From Psychrobacter sp. bablab_jr014 (GTDB taxonomy: Bacteria > Pseudomonadota > Gammaproteobacteria > Pseudomonadales > Moraxellaceae): DNA of 54,818 nucleotides. Each line of letters begins with the position of its first letter. Positions within the stretch are counted from its first letter, which is position 1. Below the pieces are notes generated by a model that saw only the letters and a list, made by a program, of their open reading frames with translations, searched no databases and had not been told where the DNA came from. Below, piece after piece: positions 17,095-26,443 of the stretch. Both the position numbers and the translations under genes were made by a program. The DNA lies in contig NZ_JACDXT010000026.1 of NCBI RefSeq assembly GCF_016464015.1, forward strand, positions 1 through 54,818, read 5' to 3'.

Positions 17095-17631
17095 ATGAAA
17101 ACGCTACAAAAAACATTACTTGCCCTAACTGCTGGTTCATTGATGACTGTAGGTGCACAAGCGGCCGTCTCTTATGGTAACGGCTACACTGGTCAGCCAT
17201 ATGTGGGCGCAAAAATCGGTCAGTTTGATAATGATGTCAGTGGCGATGACCCAACCGCGTATGGTGTGGTTGCAGGCTATAACTTTGATCCAAATTTTGG
17301 TATGGAAGCAGAATACGTCGGTTCAGATGATGCTGACCTAGATGCTGGCGGTGATTATGATACCAAAACTTATGGCGCGTATGGTACTTACCGCTATGCC
17401 TTCCCAAATACCAATGCATACGCAAAAGGCAAACTTGGTATCGCTAAAACAGAACTAGAAGCAGATTTTGATAACGGTAATCGCGATTCAGTGAGTGATA
17501 CTGGTATTGCTGGTGGTATAGGCCTTGGTTATAATGTCAATCCAAATTTCGGCGTTGAAGCTGAATATTCTATGATGGACAGCGACGCAGATACTAAGCT
17601 AATGACTGTTGGCGCTAATTTAAAGTTCTAA
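17095..17631 (+). CDS. Outer-membrane beta-barrel protein (opacity/OmpA-barrel type)
   Basis: A 178-residue porin-like protein. Signal peptide MKTLQKTLLALTAGSLMTVG ends at AQA. The mature part has repeated amphipathic strands such as YVGAKIGQFD, YGVVAGYNF, FGMEAEYVG, YAKGKLGIAK and FGVEAEYSM, typical of small 8-stranded barrels, and it ends in a C-terminal phenylalanine (VGANLKF), the usual BAM signal. ATG 17095 is 6 bases after AAGGAG. It stands alone with its own terminator. Function is unknown; a structural or adhesion role is typical of such barrels. Confidence 0.85.
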   Translation: MKTLQKTLLALTAGSLMTVGAQAAVSYGNGYTGQPYVGAKIGQFDNDVSGDDPTAYGVVAGYNFDPNFGMEAEYVGSDDADLDAGGDYDTKTYGAYGTYRYAFPNTNAYAKGKLGIAKTELEADFDNGNRDSVSDTGIAGGIGLGYNVNPNFGVEAEYSMMDSDADTKLMTVGANLKF

Positions 17632-17664
17632 TTTTAGAATTATATAGTAAAAGCATAGATAAAG

Positions 17665-17694
17665 AAGCGATCACATTATGTGGTCGCTTTTTTT
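17665..17694 (+). terminator. Intrinsic terminator of the barrel protein gene
   Basis: AAGCGATCACA pairs with TGTGGTCGCTT around a short TTA loop, with one G-T pair, followed by a T-run, about 35 bases after the stop codon. Confidence 0.88.
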
Positions 17695-17816
17695 ATGCCT
17701 GCTATTTTTATGGGTGAAAATACAATAAACAAACCGTATTCTCGTCATGTACCTTAAATGCTTTGAAATAAAATATGCTATATTAAATCAATAACTTATA
17801 AAAAAGGCGGGCACTT

Positions 17817-18428
17817 ATGGACTTGCTTTATATGATTGAACCGTGGCATTGGCTGGTACTTGGCTTTTTGCTGATGATTGCAGAGATATTTATTCCTACA
17901 TTTGCAAGCATTTGGTTTGGTGCCGCAGCCGTTATCGTTGCGGCGCTGTCTTGGCTGTTGCCTATTTCTTTATTACTACAAGTGATTATTTGGCTGACGC
18001 TTTCAGTTTTATTCATGTTTGCTTGGGTGAAATATGCCAAGCCATTATCGATCAATCAAAGCAGAACCGCGTTAGGGCATAACGAAATTATCGGTGAAAC
18101 AGGTATGCTTGTGGTCAAACCCACAGCAAATCATTTGGGTCGTGTGCGTTTTAGTGTACCTATTTTAGGCGCTGACGAATGGCTTTGCCGCGTTAATGAG
18201 GGTAGTGTCCAAATCGGTGATCGGGTAGTGGTAATGGCAGTGAATGGCAATGAGCTAACCGTTTCTGCCACAACGCAAACACCGTTAACCAAGCAAGTTG
18301 AAGCGCCTGCAATGCCAAGTACACCTGATATTAACCCTAAAATACCCAAACCTAATAAGCGCAAACTCCACTTAAACAAGCCCAGCCTAGACCGCACACG
18401 CCTCAAAAAAAAGTTTGTAGATAAATGA
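17817..18428 (+). CDS. NfeD family membrane protein
   Basis: A 203-residue inner-membrane protein with hydrophobic segments at about residues 10-30, 32-50 and 52-75, then a soluble OB-fold (about 85-150, including IGETGMLVVKP and IGDRVVVMAVNGNELTV) and a basic Pro-rich tail. This is the short NfeD form encoded beside SPFH proteins, as in E. coli ybbJ-qmcA. The qmcA-like gene follows after 101 bases. The pair is thought to form membrane microdomain complexes. The start ATG 17817 follows AAGGCGGG. Confidence 0.88.
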   Translation: MDLLYMIEPWHWLVLGFLLMIAEIFIPTFASIWFGAAAVIVAALSWLLPISLLLQVIIWLTLSVLFMFAWVKYAKPLSINQSRTALGHNEIIGETGMLVVKPTANHLGRVRFSVPILGADEWLCRVNEGSVQIGDRVVVMAVNGNELTVSATTQTPLTKQVEAPAMPSTPDINPKIPKPNKRKLHLNKPSLDRTRLKKKFVDK

Positions 18429-18529
18429 TACTAAAAACCAGTAGTCACGCAAAAAAGTCTTCTAAAAGTCTTCTATTAGACACTGAGTCTTTGCCGTATT
18501 GTAGAGGGCAATAGCATAAGGAGAGCATT

Positions 18530-19411
18530 ATGAACAGTATACTAAACAGCCTGAGTGGCGGCAGTATCGTACTACTGGTATTGGTGGCGCTGGTTGCCTT
18601 TACTGTATTTAAAAGCGTACGCATTGTACCGCAAGGCTATAAATGGATTGTCCAGCGCCTTGGTAAATATCATCAGACCTTAGAGCCTGGCCTAACGTTA
18701 ATCATTCCTTTTATTGATAGAATTGCCTATAAGGTCACGACCAAAGACATCGTGCTCGACATTCCGTCGCAAGAAGTCATCACGCGTGACAACGTGGTCA
18801 TCATTGCCAACGCCGTCGCTTATATTAATATCGTACGTCCTGATAAAGCGGTGTACGGTATTGAAGATTACGCGCACGGTATTCGCAACTTGGTGCAGAC
18901 CTCTTTGCGCTCGATTATCGGTGAAATGGATCTAGATGATGCGCTCTCAAGCCGTGACCAAATCAAAGCCCAGCTTAAACATGCTATTTCTGAAGATATT
19001 TCCGACTGGGGTATTACGCTAAAAACGGTCGAAATCCAAGATATTAATCCGTCTGACACCATGCAAATGGCGATGGAAGAGCAGGCGGCGGCAGAGCGTC
19101 AACGCCGTGCGATTGTGACGCGTGCCGACGGTCAAAAACAAGCAGCAATCTTGGAAGCCGATGGTCGCCTAGAGGCCTCACGCCGTGATGCCGAAGCGCA
19201 AGTGGTGTTGGCAAAAGGTTCAGAAGAGTCGATTCGCCTCATCAGTAACGCGATGGGTGAAGAAGAAATGCCGATTATTTATTTACTGGGCGAGCAGTAC
19301 ATCAAAGCCATCCGCGAGCTGGCAGAGTCGGACAATGCCAAAACTGTAGTCATACCCGCCGATATTTTAAACACCGTCAAAGGCATGGTCGGTGATAAGT
19401 TTAAAGGCTAA
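18530..19411 (+). CDS. qmcA: SPFH/stomatin-family membrane protein (QmcA-like)
   Basis: A 293-residue protein with one N-terminal transmembrane helix (about residues 12-30), followed by the SPFH/band 7 domain (VRIVPQGYKWIVQRLGKYHQTLEPGL through DISDWGITLKTVEIQDINP) and an Ala/Glu/Arg-rich coiled coil (AMEEQAAAERQRRA ... RRDAEAQVV). The family builds large oligomeric cages around membrane proteases or organises lipid domains. Its partner is the NfeD gene upstream. The ribosome binding site AAGGAG precedes ATG 18530. A strong bidirectional terminator separates it from convergent hemN. Confidence 0.9.
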   Translation: MNSILNSLSGGSIVLLVLVALVAFTVFKSVRIVPQGYKWIVQRLGKYHQTLEPGLTLIIPFIDRIAYKVTTKDIVLDIPSQEVITRDNVVIIANAVAYINIVRPDKAVYGIEDYAHGIRNLVQTSLRSIIGEMDLDDALSSRDQIKAQLKHAISEDISDWGITLKTVEIQDINPSDTMQMAMEEQAAAERQRRAIVTRADGQKQAAILEADGRLEASRRDAEAQVVLAKGSEESIRLISNAMGEEEMPIIYLLGEQYIKAIRELAESDNAKTVVIPADILNTVKGMVGDKFKG

Positions 19412-19422
19412 ATGTATGCTAT

Positions 19423-19452
19423 AAAAAAAGACCCGCTATGGGTCTTTTTTTT
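19423..19452. terminator. Bidirectional terminator between qmcA and hemN
   Basis: AAAAAAAGACCC pairs with GGGTCTTTTTTT around GCTAT. A-run and T-run on the two sides allow termination in both directions of the convergent genes. Confidence 0.88.
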
Positions 19453-19460
19453 ATGTCGAT

Positions 19461-20981
19461 TTAAATGGCTTTAGAAAAACGCTCAGGGTATTTTTGCTGC
19501 ATGTAGGTATCAAACACCATAGCGATATTGCGCGCCAGCAGGCGACCTTTTGGCAAAATACGAATGCCCGCCGCGTCCATATCTACGAGTTTTTCACGCT
19601 GCATCGCGCCGAGCTGCTGGATTTCATCCAAAAAGAACGTCACCGCATCAATACCAAATTTTTGATTCACGTCTTCAAAATCAATATAGTCATGACACAG
19701 CAAATTCATAATCACGTACTCACGCAGACGGTCTTGGATTGAGGTTTTAATCGCTTTGACAGCGGGCATCCGCACGCCTGATAGCGCATCAATATGCTGC
19801 TGATAGTCTTGTAAATCGGTCGCGTTTTGTAATATATAGCGGTTGCGTGCGGTACTGATTTGGCTGATTGCCGAGACACCAAAACCAATCAAATCACAAT
19901 CACCCATCAAGGTATAGCCCTGAAAGTTGCGGTGCAGTTTGCCCGCCCGCTGCGCGACCGCTAGACTGTCATCAGGCTTGGCAAAATGGTCGATACCAAT
20001 GTACTGATAGCCCGCCGCGCCGAGCTGGTCAATGGTGTTGCCAAGGATGGTGAGCTTGTCGCTGGGGCTGGGCAGGTCGGCATCTTTGATTTGCTTTTGT
20101 GCCTTAAAACGCTCAGGCAAGTGCGCGTAGTTAAACACCGACAGGCGGTCGGGCGACATCTCAATAATACGCGCAATCGTCCGCTGCATTGAGGCGGGCG
20201 TTTGCTTGGGCAAGCCATAAATCAGGTCAATATTAATAGAGCGAAAGCCCAAGTTGCGCGCTTCTTTGATTATACTTTCAATTTGCTCGGCATCGTGCAC
20301 ACGATTGACCGCGATTTGTACCTCATCGGCGAGGTCTTGCACACCAAGGCTGATGCGGTTAAAGCCCAAACGGCGCAAGGTCGCTAAGGTCTGCGCGCCC
20401 AGCTCGCGCGGGTCAATCTCAATAGAATAATCGCCTTCCTTATCGTCAACAAACTCAAACTGCGTCTGCAAATAGTTCCACAGTTTGACCATTTCAGCAT
20501 CGCTTAAAAACGTTGGCGTACCGCCGCCCAAATGCAGCTGCTTGACCACAGGTTTGTCCGCATCGTTTGGCGCTTTTAGCAGGCGTCTTTTGTATTCGAT
20601 TTCTTTGAGCAGGTAGTTAAGATAGTCGCCTGAGTCGCTGTTCTTCTTAGTGATGATTTTATTGCACGCACAGTAGTAGCATAGGTGACGACAAAACGGG
20701 ATATGAAAATACAGTGACAGCGGCGTGTGTGCTTCGCGCTGCTGCAAAATATCTGCCTCAAGCAAGTCTTCAATCGGCGCCAGCTCCAGCGCGGTGGGGT
20801 AAGAGGTGTAGCGCGGCGCGGCGGTATTGTAGGTCTGGATAAGCTCGGCATCGAAGCGTAGCGGCGGCATAGGTGTGCTGCGCGCTTTGGCATAAGGATT
20901 GGGCATCTCCGCGACAGGGCGGACAGTGGTGGGCGCGTCAATTGCGCTCGCGCTTGAGTCTTGCGGGGATTGTGGATGCAT
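19461..20981 (-). CDS. hemN: Oxygen-independent coproporphyrinogen III oxidase HemN
   Basis: Radical SAM enzyme that decarboxylates coproporphyrinogen III to protoporphyrinogen IX without oxygen in haem synthesis. The 506-residue protein has the HemN-type cluster cysteines C97, C101 and C104 (FCRHLCYYCACN), the glycine-rich LHLGGGTPTFL and the C-terminal HemN domain. The N-terminus before FDAELIQTYNTAAPRYTSYPTA is about 40 residues longer than usual and Pro/Ser-rich. AAGGAG lies 5 bases before ATG 20981. No convincing FNR site was found upstream. Confidence 0.95.
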   Translation of the reverse strand: MHPQSPQDSSASAIDAPTTVRPVAEMPNPYAKARSTPMPPLRFDAELIQTYNTAAPRYTSYPTALELAPIEDLLEADILQQREAHTPLSLYFHIPFCRHLCYYCACNKIITKKNSDSGDYLNYLLKEIEYKRRLLKAPNDADKPVVKQLHLGGGTPTFLSDAEMVKLWNYLQTQFEFVDDKEGDYSIEIDPRELGAQTLATLRRLGFNRISLGVQDLADEVQIAVNRVHDAEQIESIIKEARNLGFRSINIDLIYGLPKQTPASMQRTIARIIEMSPDRLSVFNYAHLPERFKAQKQIKDADLPSPSDKLTILGNTIDQLGAAGYQYIGIDHFAKPDDSLAVAQRAGKLHRNFQGYTLMGDCDLIGFGVSAISQISTARNRYILQNATDLQDYQQHIDALSGVRMPAVKAIKTSIQDRLREYVIMNLLCHDYIDFEDVNQKFGIDAVTFFLDEIQQLGAMQREKLVDMDAAGIRILPKGRLLARNIAMVFDTYMQQKYPERFSKAI

Positions 20982-21226
20982 AGCTACTCCTTATTGAACG
21001 CCAATCAAATACAAACCATCATGCCGCTATCACGCTACTGGTGAGCAGGACAGCGCGCTTATTATAACAAATCCCTATTAAAAGTAGGTATATCTGTTAT
21101 GGATAATATAAAAACAAATGCGCTCTAGATACAAGTCAAGCTCACCAAAAATATGGCACAATACACAACATTTGCACGCTTATACAATATCTTTTATTAT
21201 CAAGGCATCTACCCTTTGGAGTCGTT

Positions 21227-22729
21227 ATGTCCTTTGCTCAAGTTTATACCCGCTCAGTGGTTGGGCTGCACGCGCCGCAAGTCATCATTGAAGTGCATCT
21301 GTCCCAAGGGCTGCCTGCCTTGACCATTGTCGGCTTGCCAGCGGCGGCAGTACGAGAGAGTAAGGACCGCGTACGCTCAGCGATTATTAATTCTGGATTT
21401 CAGTTTCCGAACAGACGCCTGACGATTAATCTGGCCCCTGCCGATTTACCCAAAGATGGCGCGCGCTTTGATTTGCCCATTGCGCTTGGGATTTTGGCAG
21501 CCAGCGGACAGCTAGCGCCTGAGCGCTTGCGTACGTTTGAGTTTATGGGCGAGCTGGCACTAAACGGCGATGTGCGTCCTGTGACAGGCAGTCTGGCAGT
21601 AGCGCGGGCATTGTGTGCAGAGAAAGACATCTCGCGAGCGCTGGTCGTACCGACGGATAATGGCGAGGAGGCGAGCCTCGCAGGTGACGTCACGGTACTT
21701 GGCGCACCGAGTTTACAAGCGGTCTGTCAGCATTTACGCGCAAACGATGATGCGGCGGATGTACTGCCGACCATCACGCCCAGCAATGTACCGAGGCACG
21801 CCAGTTATAATGTCGATTTAGCCGATGTCAAAGGACAGCACCATGCCCGGCGTGCGCTAGAGATTGCGGCGGCTGGCGGACATTCCTTATTATTCGTAGG
21901 ACCACCAGGCTCGGGTAAAACGCTGATGGCATCACGGCTGCCGACCATTTTGCCTGAGCTGTCTGCTGAAGATGCACTGGAAGTCGCCAGCACCTATTCG
22001 GTCGCGGACAGTGACTATTGTTATGGCAGCCGACCGTTTCGCCAAGTGCATCACACGGTATCGGCAGTGGCGCTGGTCGGTGGCGGCTCGCGTCCTCGCC
22101 CAGGAGAGATTACTTTGGCGCATAAGGGTGTGCTGTTTTTGGACGAGCTGCCCGAATTTGACCGCACGGTGCTGGAGGTGTTGCGCCAGCCGCTAGAATC
22201 CAAAAACATCACTATCAGCCGTGCCAATGCACAATTGACCTTTCCTGCCAACTTTCAGCTGATTGCCGCTATGAATCCGTGTCCTTGCGGCTATGATGGC
22301 GACCCCTCGGGGCGTTGCCGCTGCCGTCCTGAGCAAATCAAACGCTATCAGGATAAGCTGTCAGGACCCTTGATGGATAGGATTGATCTGCATATCACTG
22401 TGCCTGCGCTGCCTGTCAGCGACCTACAAAATCAGCAAGGCGGCGAACCATCACAGCAAGTACGCGCGCGTGTTGAGGCGGCAAGCGCCCAGCAGTATGC
22501 ACGGCAAAACAAAGCCAATAGCGAGCTTAGCCCAACCGAGCTGGACAATTACGTGGTGCTCGGCAGTGGGGAGCAACAGCTCATGCAAATGGCACAGCAG
22601 CGACTTAATCTATCGGCGCGTGGTTATCATCGCGTATTACGTGTGGCGCGTACCATCGCTGATTTGGCAGGCAGCGCACAAGTACAAAGTGCCCACTTAT
22701 CGGAGGCGCTCAGTTATCGCGGTGCCTAA
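21227..22729 (+). CDS. comM: YifB/ComM family Mg-chelatase-like AAA+ ATPase
   Basis: A 500-residue helicase of the ComM type, which extends heteroduplex branch migration during natural transformation. The N-terminal Lon-substrate-like domain (GLPALTIVGLPAAAVRESKDRVR, NLAPADLPKDGARFDLPIALG) is followed by the AAA+ core with Walker A GPPGSGKT (225-232), Walker B LFLDELPEF, and the cysteine cluster CPCGYDGDPSGRCRC. A C-terminal Mg-chelatase domain ends the protein. GGAG precedes ATG 21227. It pairs functionally with dprA at 6.1 kb. The convergent gph gene ends 13 bases beyond its stop. Confidence 0.93.
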   Translation: MSFAQVYTRSVVGLHAPQVIIEVHLSQGLPALTIVGLPAAAVRESKDRVRSAIINSGFQFPNRRLTINLAPADLPKDGARFDLPIALGILAASGQLAPERLRTFEFMGELALNGDVRPVTGSLAVARALCAEKDISRALVVPTDNGEEASLAGDVTVLGAPSLQAVCQHLRANDDAADVLPTITPSNVPRHASYNVDLADVKGQHHARRALEIAAAGGHSLLFVGPPGSGKTLMASRLPTILPELSAEDALEVASTYSVADSDYCYGSRPFRQVHHTVSAVALVGGGSRPRPGEITLAHKGVLFLDELPEFDRTVLEVLRQPLESKNITISRANAQLTFPANFQLIAAMNPCPCGYDGDPSGRCRCRPEQIKRYQDKLSGPLMDRIDLHITVPALPVSDLQNQQGGEPSQQVRARVEAASAQQYARQNKANSELSPTELDNYVVLGSGEQQLMQMAQQRLNLSARGYHRVLRVARTIADLAGSAQVQSAHLSEALSYRGA

Positions 22730-22742
22730 TGTTATTTTAAAA

Positions 22743-23435
22743 TTATAGGATTAGGTCATCGGACAATAGCCACGCGGTCAGTTTAGCAAAGCTATCAAAC
22801 ACATAGGTCGGCTGGCTTTCGCTAATCGGCTGCCCGTAATTATAGCCGTAGGTCACGCCGACTGTATCGACACCAGCGCGTTGACCTGCCAAGATATCAT
22901 TGATTGAATCACCAATCATCAGCGCTTTATCCGCTGAGATTTGTAGCGTCTCGCACACATGATGCAGGGGTGCGGGGTCGGGCTTTTTTTGCGGTAAACT
23001 GTCGCCGCCCATGACCACAGAAAAATGGTCTTGCCAGCCAAGCGCCTCTAAGATGCGCGGTACAAAGCGTATTGGCTTATTGGTCACCAGCGCCAGCGTA
23101 TAGCCTGCCGCTTTAAGCTTAGCAAGTCCGCTGTCCACATCAGGGTAGGGTGTGGTGTGACTGACATCGTGCGCGGCATATGCCTCTAAAAATATCGCCT
23201 CGGCATCATCAATCTCTTGGCAGCTCAAGGCGTCACTGACGATACGCTCGCCACTTAATGCCCGCGCTACCAGCATGCGCGAGCCATTGCCAATCCAGCC
23301 TTCAATGGTCGATAGCGGATACGGCTCGCGCCCCAATTGCTGCATCATTGCATTGGTCGCAGTAGCAAGGTCGGGCACGCTATTGATCAGCGTGCCATCA
23401 AAATCAAACATCAATACAGGCTTTAATAGTGGCAT
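22743..23435 (-). CDS. gph: Phosphoglycolate phosphatase (HAD superfamily)
   Basis: Dephosphorylates 2-phosphoglycolate. The 230-residue protein has HAD motif I FDFDGTLINS with the nucleophile aspartate, motif II LVTNKP, the lysine in QKKPDPAP, and motif IV MIGDSINDI. The cap domain has the C1 arrangement (after DSVPDLA-type helices), typical of Gph. The start ATG 23435 is the first in frame. The gene is convergent with comM with only 13 bases between stops and no visible terminator there. Confidence 0.88.
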   Translation of the reverse strand: MPLLKPVLMFDFDGTLINSVPDLATATNAMMQQLGREPYPLSTIEGWIGNGSRMLVARALSGERIVSDALSCQEIDDAEAIFLEAYAAHDVSHTTPYPDVDSGLAKLKAAGYTLALVTNKPIRFVPRILEALGWQDHFSVVMGGDSLPQKKPDPAPLHHVCETLQISADKALMIGDSINDILAGQRAGVDTVGVTYGYNYGQPISESQPTYVFDSFAKLTAWLLSDDLIL

Positions 23436-23542
23436 AGAGGGTGGCTTCTCTTGTTATTATGGAGTTGGATGTAGGGAATTATCGCTCAAATAAGTCTAGC
23501 GCGTTGCTTATGACGTCTAAACCTCTTTTCTAAACCTCTTTT

Positions 23543-24040
23543 CTAAATATCTTTATAACGCTCGCGGTGCGCCGCTTTCATGTCTAAATAAGTTTGGTTC
23601 TCGCGGCACTTGTCCCATTTTTCTTTAAAGATGCGTGCCGATTCAGCTTTGATGGGGTCTTCCTCTTGGCGTGGCAGCTCTTCGCGCCCATGTGCGCCGC
23701 TTTGTCCTTTTTTATCATCAGGCACCGCGCCTTTGTACTTTTTGCCGCCTTTATGATTGGCGTAGCGGCGAGCGCGAGTGTAGCCCATCTGCAAAAACTT
23801 ACGCGCCATATCCGCGCCGACAAAGTCATCATCGGCCAAATAATCCAAAAACATCTGATAAATAATATCGCTGCTCTCTTGTGCGACATCAGGTGTGGCA
23901 AAGCGCCAATGCGGCAGGATTTCTGACTTGTACGGCTCAACCAATAACACACCTTGCTCACCGCGTCCGACACGATACAGCTCAGGCTGCGCGCGCAGAT
24001 CGAGGTTTTTATAATCCAAATCGTAATCAAATTCGCGCAT
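23543..24040 (-). CDS. DUF4385 family protein
   Basis: A 165-residue cytosolic protein. The start is set at ATG 24040, 7 bases after AAGGA; an upstream extension of the frame to 24112 is not supported. It begins MREFDYDLDYKNLDLR and contains RVGRGEQGVLLVEPYK, HWRFATP and KFLQMGYTRARRYANHKGG, the conserved blocks of DUF4385. The C-terminal half is very basic and Lys/Glu-rich. The function of the family is not known. It lies between gph and tRNA-Phe on the same strand, downstream of the tRNA terminator. Confidence 0.8.
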   Translation of the reverse strand: MREFDYDLDYKNLDLRAQPELYRVGRGEQGVLLVEPYKSEILPHWRFATPDVAQESSDIIYQMFLDYLADDDFVGADMARKFLQMGYTRARRYANHKGGKKYKGAVPDDKKGQSGAHGREELPRQEEDPIKAESARIFKEKWDKCRENQTYLDMKAAHRERYKDI

Positions 24041-24162
24041 GAGCGTATCCTTATGGCAGATAGCACAGTATAGCGAGGCGCGGATAAGAAAAAACACCCC
24101 AACTGTGTGCAAGATACGTTACCGCCAATAAAGAAAGTAGCAAAGACAAAATACGCACGCAT

Positions 24163-24195
24163 AAAAAAACCCCAAATACCGAAGCATTTGGGGTG
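24163..24195 (-). terminator. Terminator of tRNA-Phe
   Basis: On the minus strand CCCCAAAT pairs with ATTTGGGG around GCTTCGGT, followed by seven T's. It lies directly downstream of the tRNA gene and upstream of the DUF4385 gene. Confidence 0.9.
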
Positions 24196-24215
24196 TTTTC
24201 ATATCTGTTAACGAA

Positions 24216-24291
24216 TGGTGGCTCGAGGCAGGATCGAACTGCCGACACACGGATTTTCAATCCGTTGCTCTACCGACTGAGCTATCGAGCC
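24216..24291 (-). tRNA. tRNA-Phe (GAA)
   Basis: A 76-nt tRNA with encoded CCA. The acceptor arms GGCTCGA and TCGAGCC pair perfectly; D arm GCTC-GAGC; anticodon stem ACGGA/TCCGT with loop TTGAAAA giving anticodon GAA; T arm GGCAG-TTCGATC-CTGCC. It decodes phenylalanine. It is a single-tRNA transcription unit followed by its own terminator. Confidence 0.97.
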
Positions 24292-24402
24292 GTCTTCGTT
24301 GAGGTCGCTATTAAACTAAATATCCGCGCCTGTGTCAAGCCTTTTTGCCAGACTTTTTATAAAAAGGTCAAAATAGTTGGTTTTTGCGCCATTTTGGATG
24401 AG

Positions 24403-24819
24403 TTAGCCCTTTACGCGCAGCATATCGTATTCACTCATGATTTGGTGAATCAACGGCTCAGCAGGGACGAACTCGCGTGTACCACGGCGCACTTCGGCGT
24501 CATAAACCATTTTAATGAGTTTGCCTTCGATACCGCGATTTTCATTTTGCGGATGGACGCTTAAGTACTGCAAGCGCTTGGCATCGGTCTGCCCGTCATC
24601 AAAGCAGGCGAGCGCCGCGATGGGTTTGTCATTAAACATCCCGACATACAGACAGCCGCCGCGCAAAAAGCTCGTAGTAATGACGTCTAGTACCTCAGGC
24701 GCGTCAGGGTGGCTGTGCTGGTAGAGCGCTTGTAAGCGGGTATGCAGCTCATTGGTGCTGCTGGGTTTTTTGATGATGGGCGCATCTAGGCGGGTGATGG
24801 GGCGCGCTTCTAATGGCAT
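24403..24819 (-). CDS. GNAT-fold protein, PanZ/PanM-like
   Basis: A 138-residue GNAT-type protein. The start is ATG 24819, after AGGAG. The central strands LYVGMFNDKPIAALACFDD and RLQYLSVHP followed by an acetyl-CoA-loop-like region (NENRGIEGKLIKMVYD) fit the GNAT fold. The acceptor loop lacks the usual Q/RxxGxG/A pattern. This and the small size suggest the acetyl-CoA sensor PanZ, which triggers PanD maturation, but an ordinary acetyltransferase cannot be excluded. panD is not in this window. Confidence 0.65.
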   Translation of the reverse strand: MPLEARPITRLDAPIIKKPSSTNELHTRLQALYQHSHPDAPEVLDVITTSFLRGGCLYVGMFNDKPIAALACFDDGQTDAKRLQYLSVHPQNENRGIEGKLIKMVYDAEVRRGTREFVPAEPLIHQIMSEYDMLRVKG

Positions 24820-24998
24820 GACAGCTCCTAAGGGCAGAAAACACAAGGTCAAAAAAATAGGGCACAGCTATTTTAGCAGAATTGCGCAAATTTGCGCCTC
24901 AGTTACGCGCGTAGCGTGGCGGTCGGCGTTGGGGTTTGCTATGATGAATGGCATTCATTTTAGTTTATTTTTCGCCATTTTAGCTATAGAAGGTCGCT

Positions 24999-25661
24999 AT
25001 GACAGCCAATACTCCTGCTTCTTCTACCCAAACGCCCCAAGCCGCCATGCCAGCCCACCAACACGGTCGTGCAGCGCGCATCGCCACTGTTGCCCGCGAT
25101 ACCGCCGAGACGCAAATCAGCTGTACGGTCAATCTTGATGGCACAGGTCAAGGGGTGATTGATACGGGCGTGCCGTTTTTGGATCATATGCTCGACCAAA
25201 TCAAGCGCCACGGTCTGTTTGACCTTGATGTCAAATGTACAGGCGATGTGCATATTGATGACCATCACAGTGTGGAAGACACAGGCATCACTATCGGTCA
25301 GGCATTTGCCAAAGCGCTCGGAGATAAAAAAGGCATCCGTCGCTACGGGCACTACTATGCGCCGCTTGATGAGTCTCTGTCGCGCGCTGTGGTCGATATT
25401 TCAGGGCGTCCAGGACTGCACATGGACATTCCCTTTACCCGCTCGCACGTGGGTAGCTTTGATGTCGATTTGTTTAGTGAATTCTTTTATGGCTTCGTCA
25501 ATCATGCGTGGATGACCGTGCATCTGGACAACCTAAAAGGCAAAAATAGCCATCACCAGATTGAGAGTATCTTTAAAGCTTTCGCCCGTGCCTTACGTAT
25601 GGCGTGCGAATATGATGAGCGTGCGTTAAACACCTTGCCATCGACTAAGGAGGCGCTCTAA
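24999..25661 (+). CDS. hisB: Imidazoleglycerol-phosphate dehydratase
   Basis: Sixth step of histidine synthesis; a manganese enzyme. The 220-residue monofunctional form (no histidinol phosphatase domain) has the metal-binding repeats [39 protein letters not shown] and [18 protein letters not shown]. About 25 Ala/Thr/Pro-rich residues precede the conserved start and may be unstructured. The stop overlaps the hisH start by one base (TAATG), so the two are translationally coupled. hisA lies 19 kb away at 44.6 kb. Confidence 0.96.
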   Translation: MTANTPASSTQTPQAAMPAHQHGRAARIATVARDTAETQISCTVNLDGTGQGVIDTGVPFLDHMLDQIKRHGLFDLDVKCTGDVHIDDHHSVEDTGITIGQAFAKALGDKKGIRRYGHYYAPLDESLSRAVVDISGRPGLHMDIPFTRSHVGSFDVDLFSEFFYGFVNHAWMTVHLDNLKGKNSHHQIESIFKAFARALRMACEYDERALNTLPSTKEAL

Positions 25662-26305
25662 TGGCTCAAACGGTCAAAGTCGCGGTACTTGATTATGGCA
25701 TGGGCAACCTGCACTCGGTCGGTAAGGCGCTGAGCGTCGTGGGCGCAGAGGTGTCTGTGACCAATGACCCCAAAGTGGTCGCCGCCGCGGACAAAATCGT
25801 CTTTCCAGGCGTTGGCGCGATGCGTGATTGCATGGCGGGTATGCACGAGGCGGGCATTGATGCGGTGGTAAAAGACGCGGTGTTTAATAAGCCTGTGCTC
25901 GCCATCTGCGTGGGCATGCAAGCGCTGTTTGCCAGCTCGGCAGAAAACGGCGGCACACCGTGCCTCGATCTCTTGGGTGGTGAGGTGTTAGCCTTTGACC
26001 CGACATGGCGCGATGCGGCAGGTGATACCATTAAAGTCCCGCATATTGGCTGGAATACCGTGAGCGAGATGGACAGCGCGCATCCGCTATGGCAAAACAT
26101 TGAAGACAACAGTCATTTTTACTTTGTACACAGCTATTATTGTGCGCCTGAGGACAGCAGCATTGTCGCGGCGGTGTGCGATTACGGGCAGCCATTTTGC
26201 GCAAGTGTATTAAAAGACAATCTGTTCGCCACCCAGTTCCACCCCGAAAAAAGCCATACCGCAGGCTTGCAACTGCTTAAAAACTTCGTTGAGTGGGATA
26301 TTTAA
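25661..26305 (+). CDS. hisH: Imidazole glycerol phosphate synthase, glutamine amidotransferase subunit HisH
   Basis: Supplies ammonia from glutamine to HisF. The 214-residue class I glutaminase has the nucleophile C83 in [10 protein letters not shown], the oxyanion region [10 protein letters not shown], and the His-Glu pair in [10 protein letters not shown]. It overlaps hisB by one base. hisF is not adjacent, so the his genes are dispersed as short groups. Confidence 0.96.
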   Translation: MAQTVKVAVLDYGMGNLHSVGKALSVVGAEVSVTNDPKVVAAADKIVFPGVGAMRDCMAGMHEAGIDAVVKDAVFNKPVLAICVGMQALFASSAENGGTPCLDLLGGEVLAFDPTWRDAAGDTIKVPHIGWNTVSEMDSAHPLWQNIEDNSHFYFVHSYYCAPEDSSIVAAVCDYGQPFCASVLKDNLFATQFHPEKSHTAGLQLLKNFVEWDI

Positions 26306-26443
26306 GGCATAAACTATTCGGGCACAGCTTATCGTTAATAAAGCGCTACCAAAAACGCCCAGCCGTTACCAAGTATCTGTGCTTGTGCAAGGTCAGCGTC
26401 AGTCTACTGGTTTAGATTAGGGCTTTTTGGGAGTGTTGCCGCT

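Noticed and set aside
20994..21008. FNR-box-like TTGAACGCCAATCAA upstream of hemN
   Set aside because: The half sites are one base too far apart and it lies only about 15 bases from the hemN start codon, so it is not a credible FNR site.
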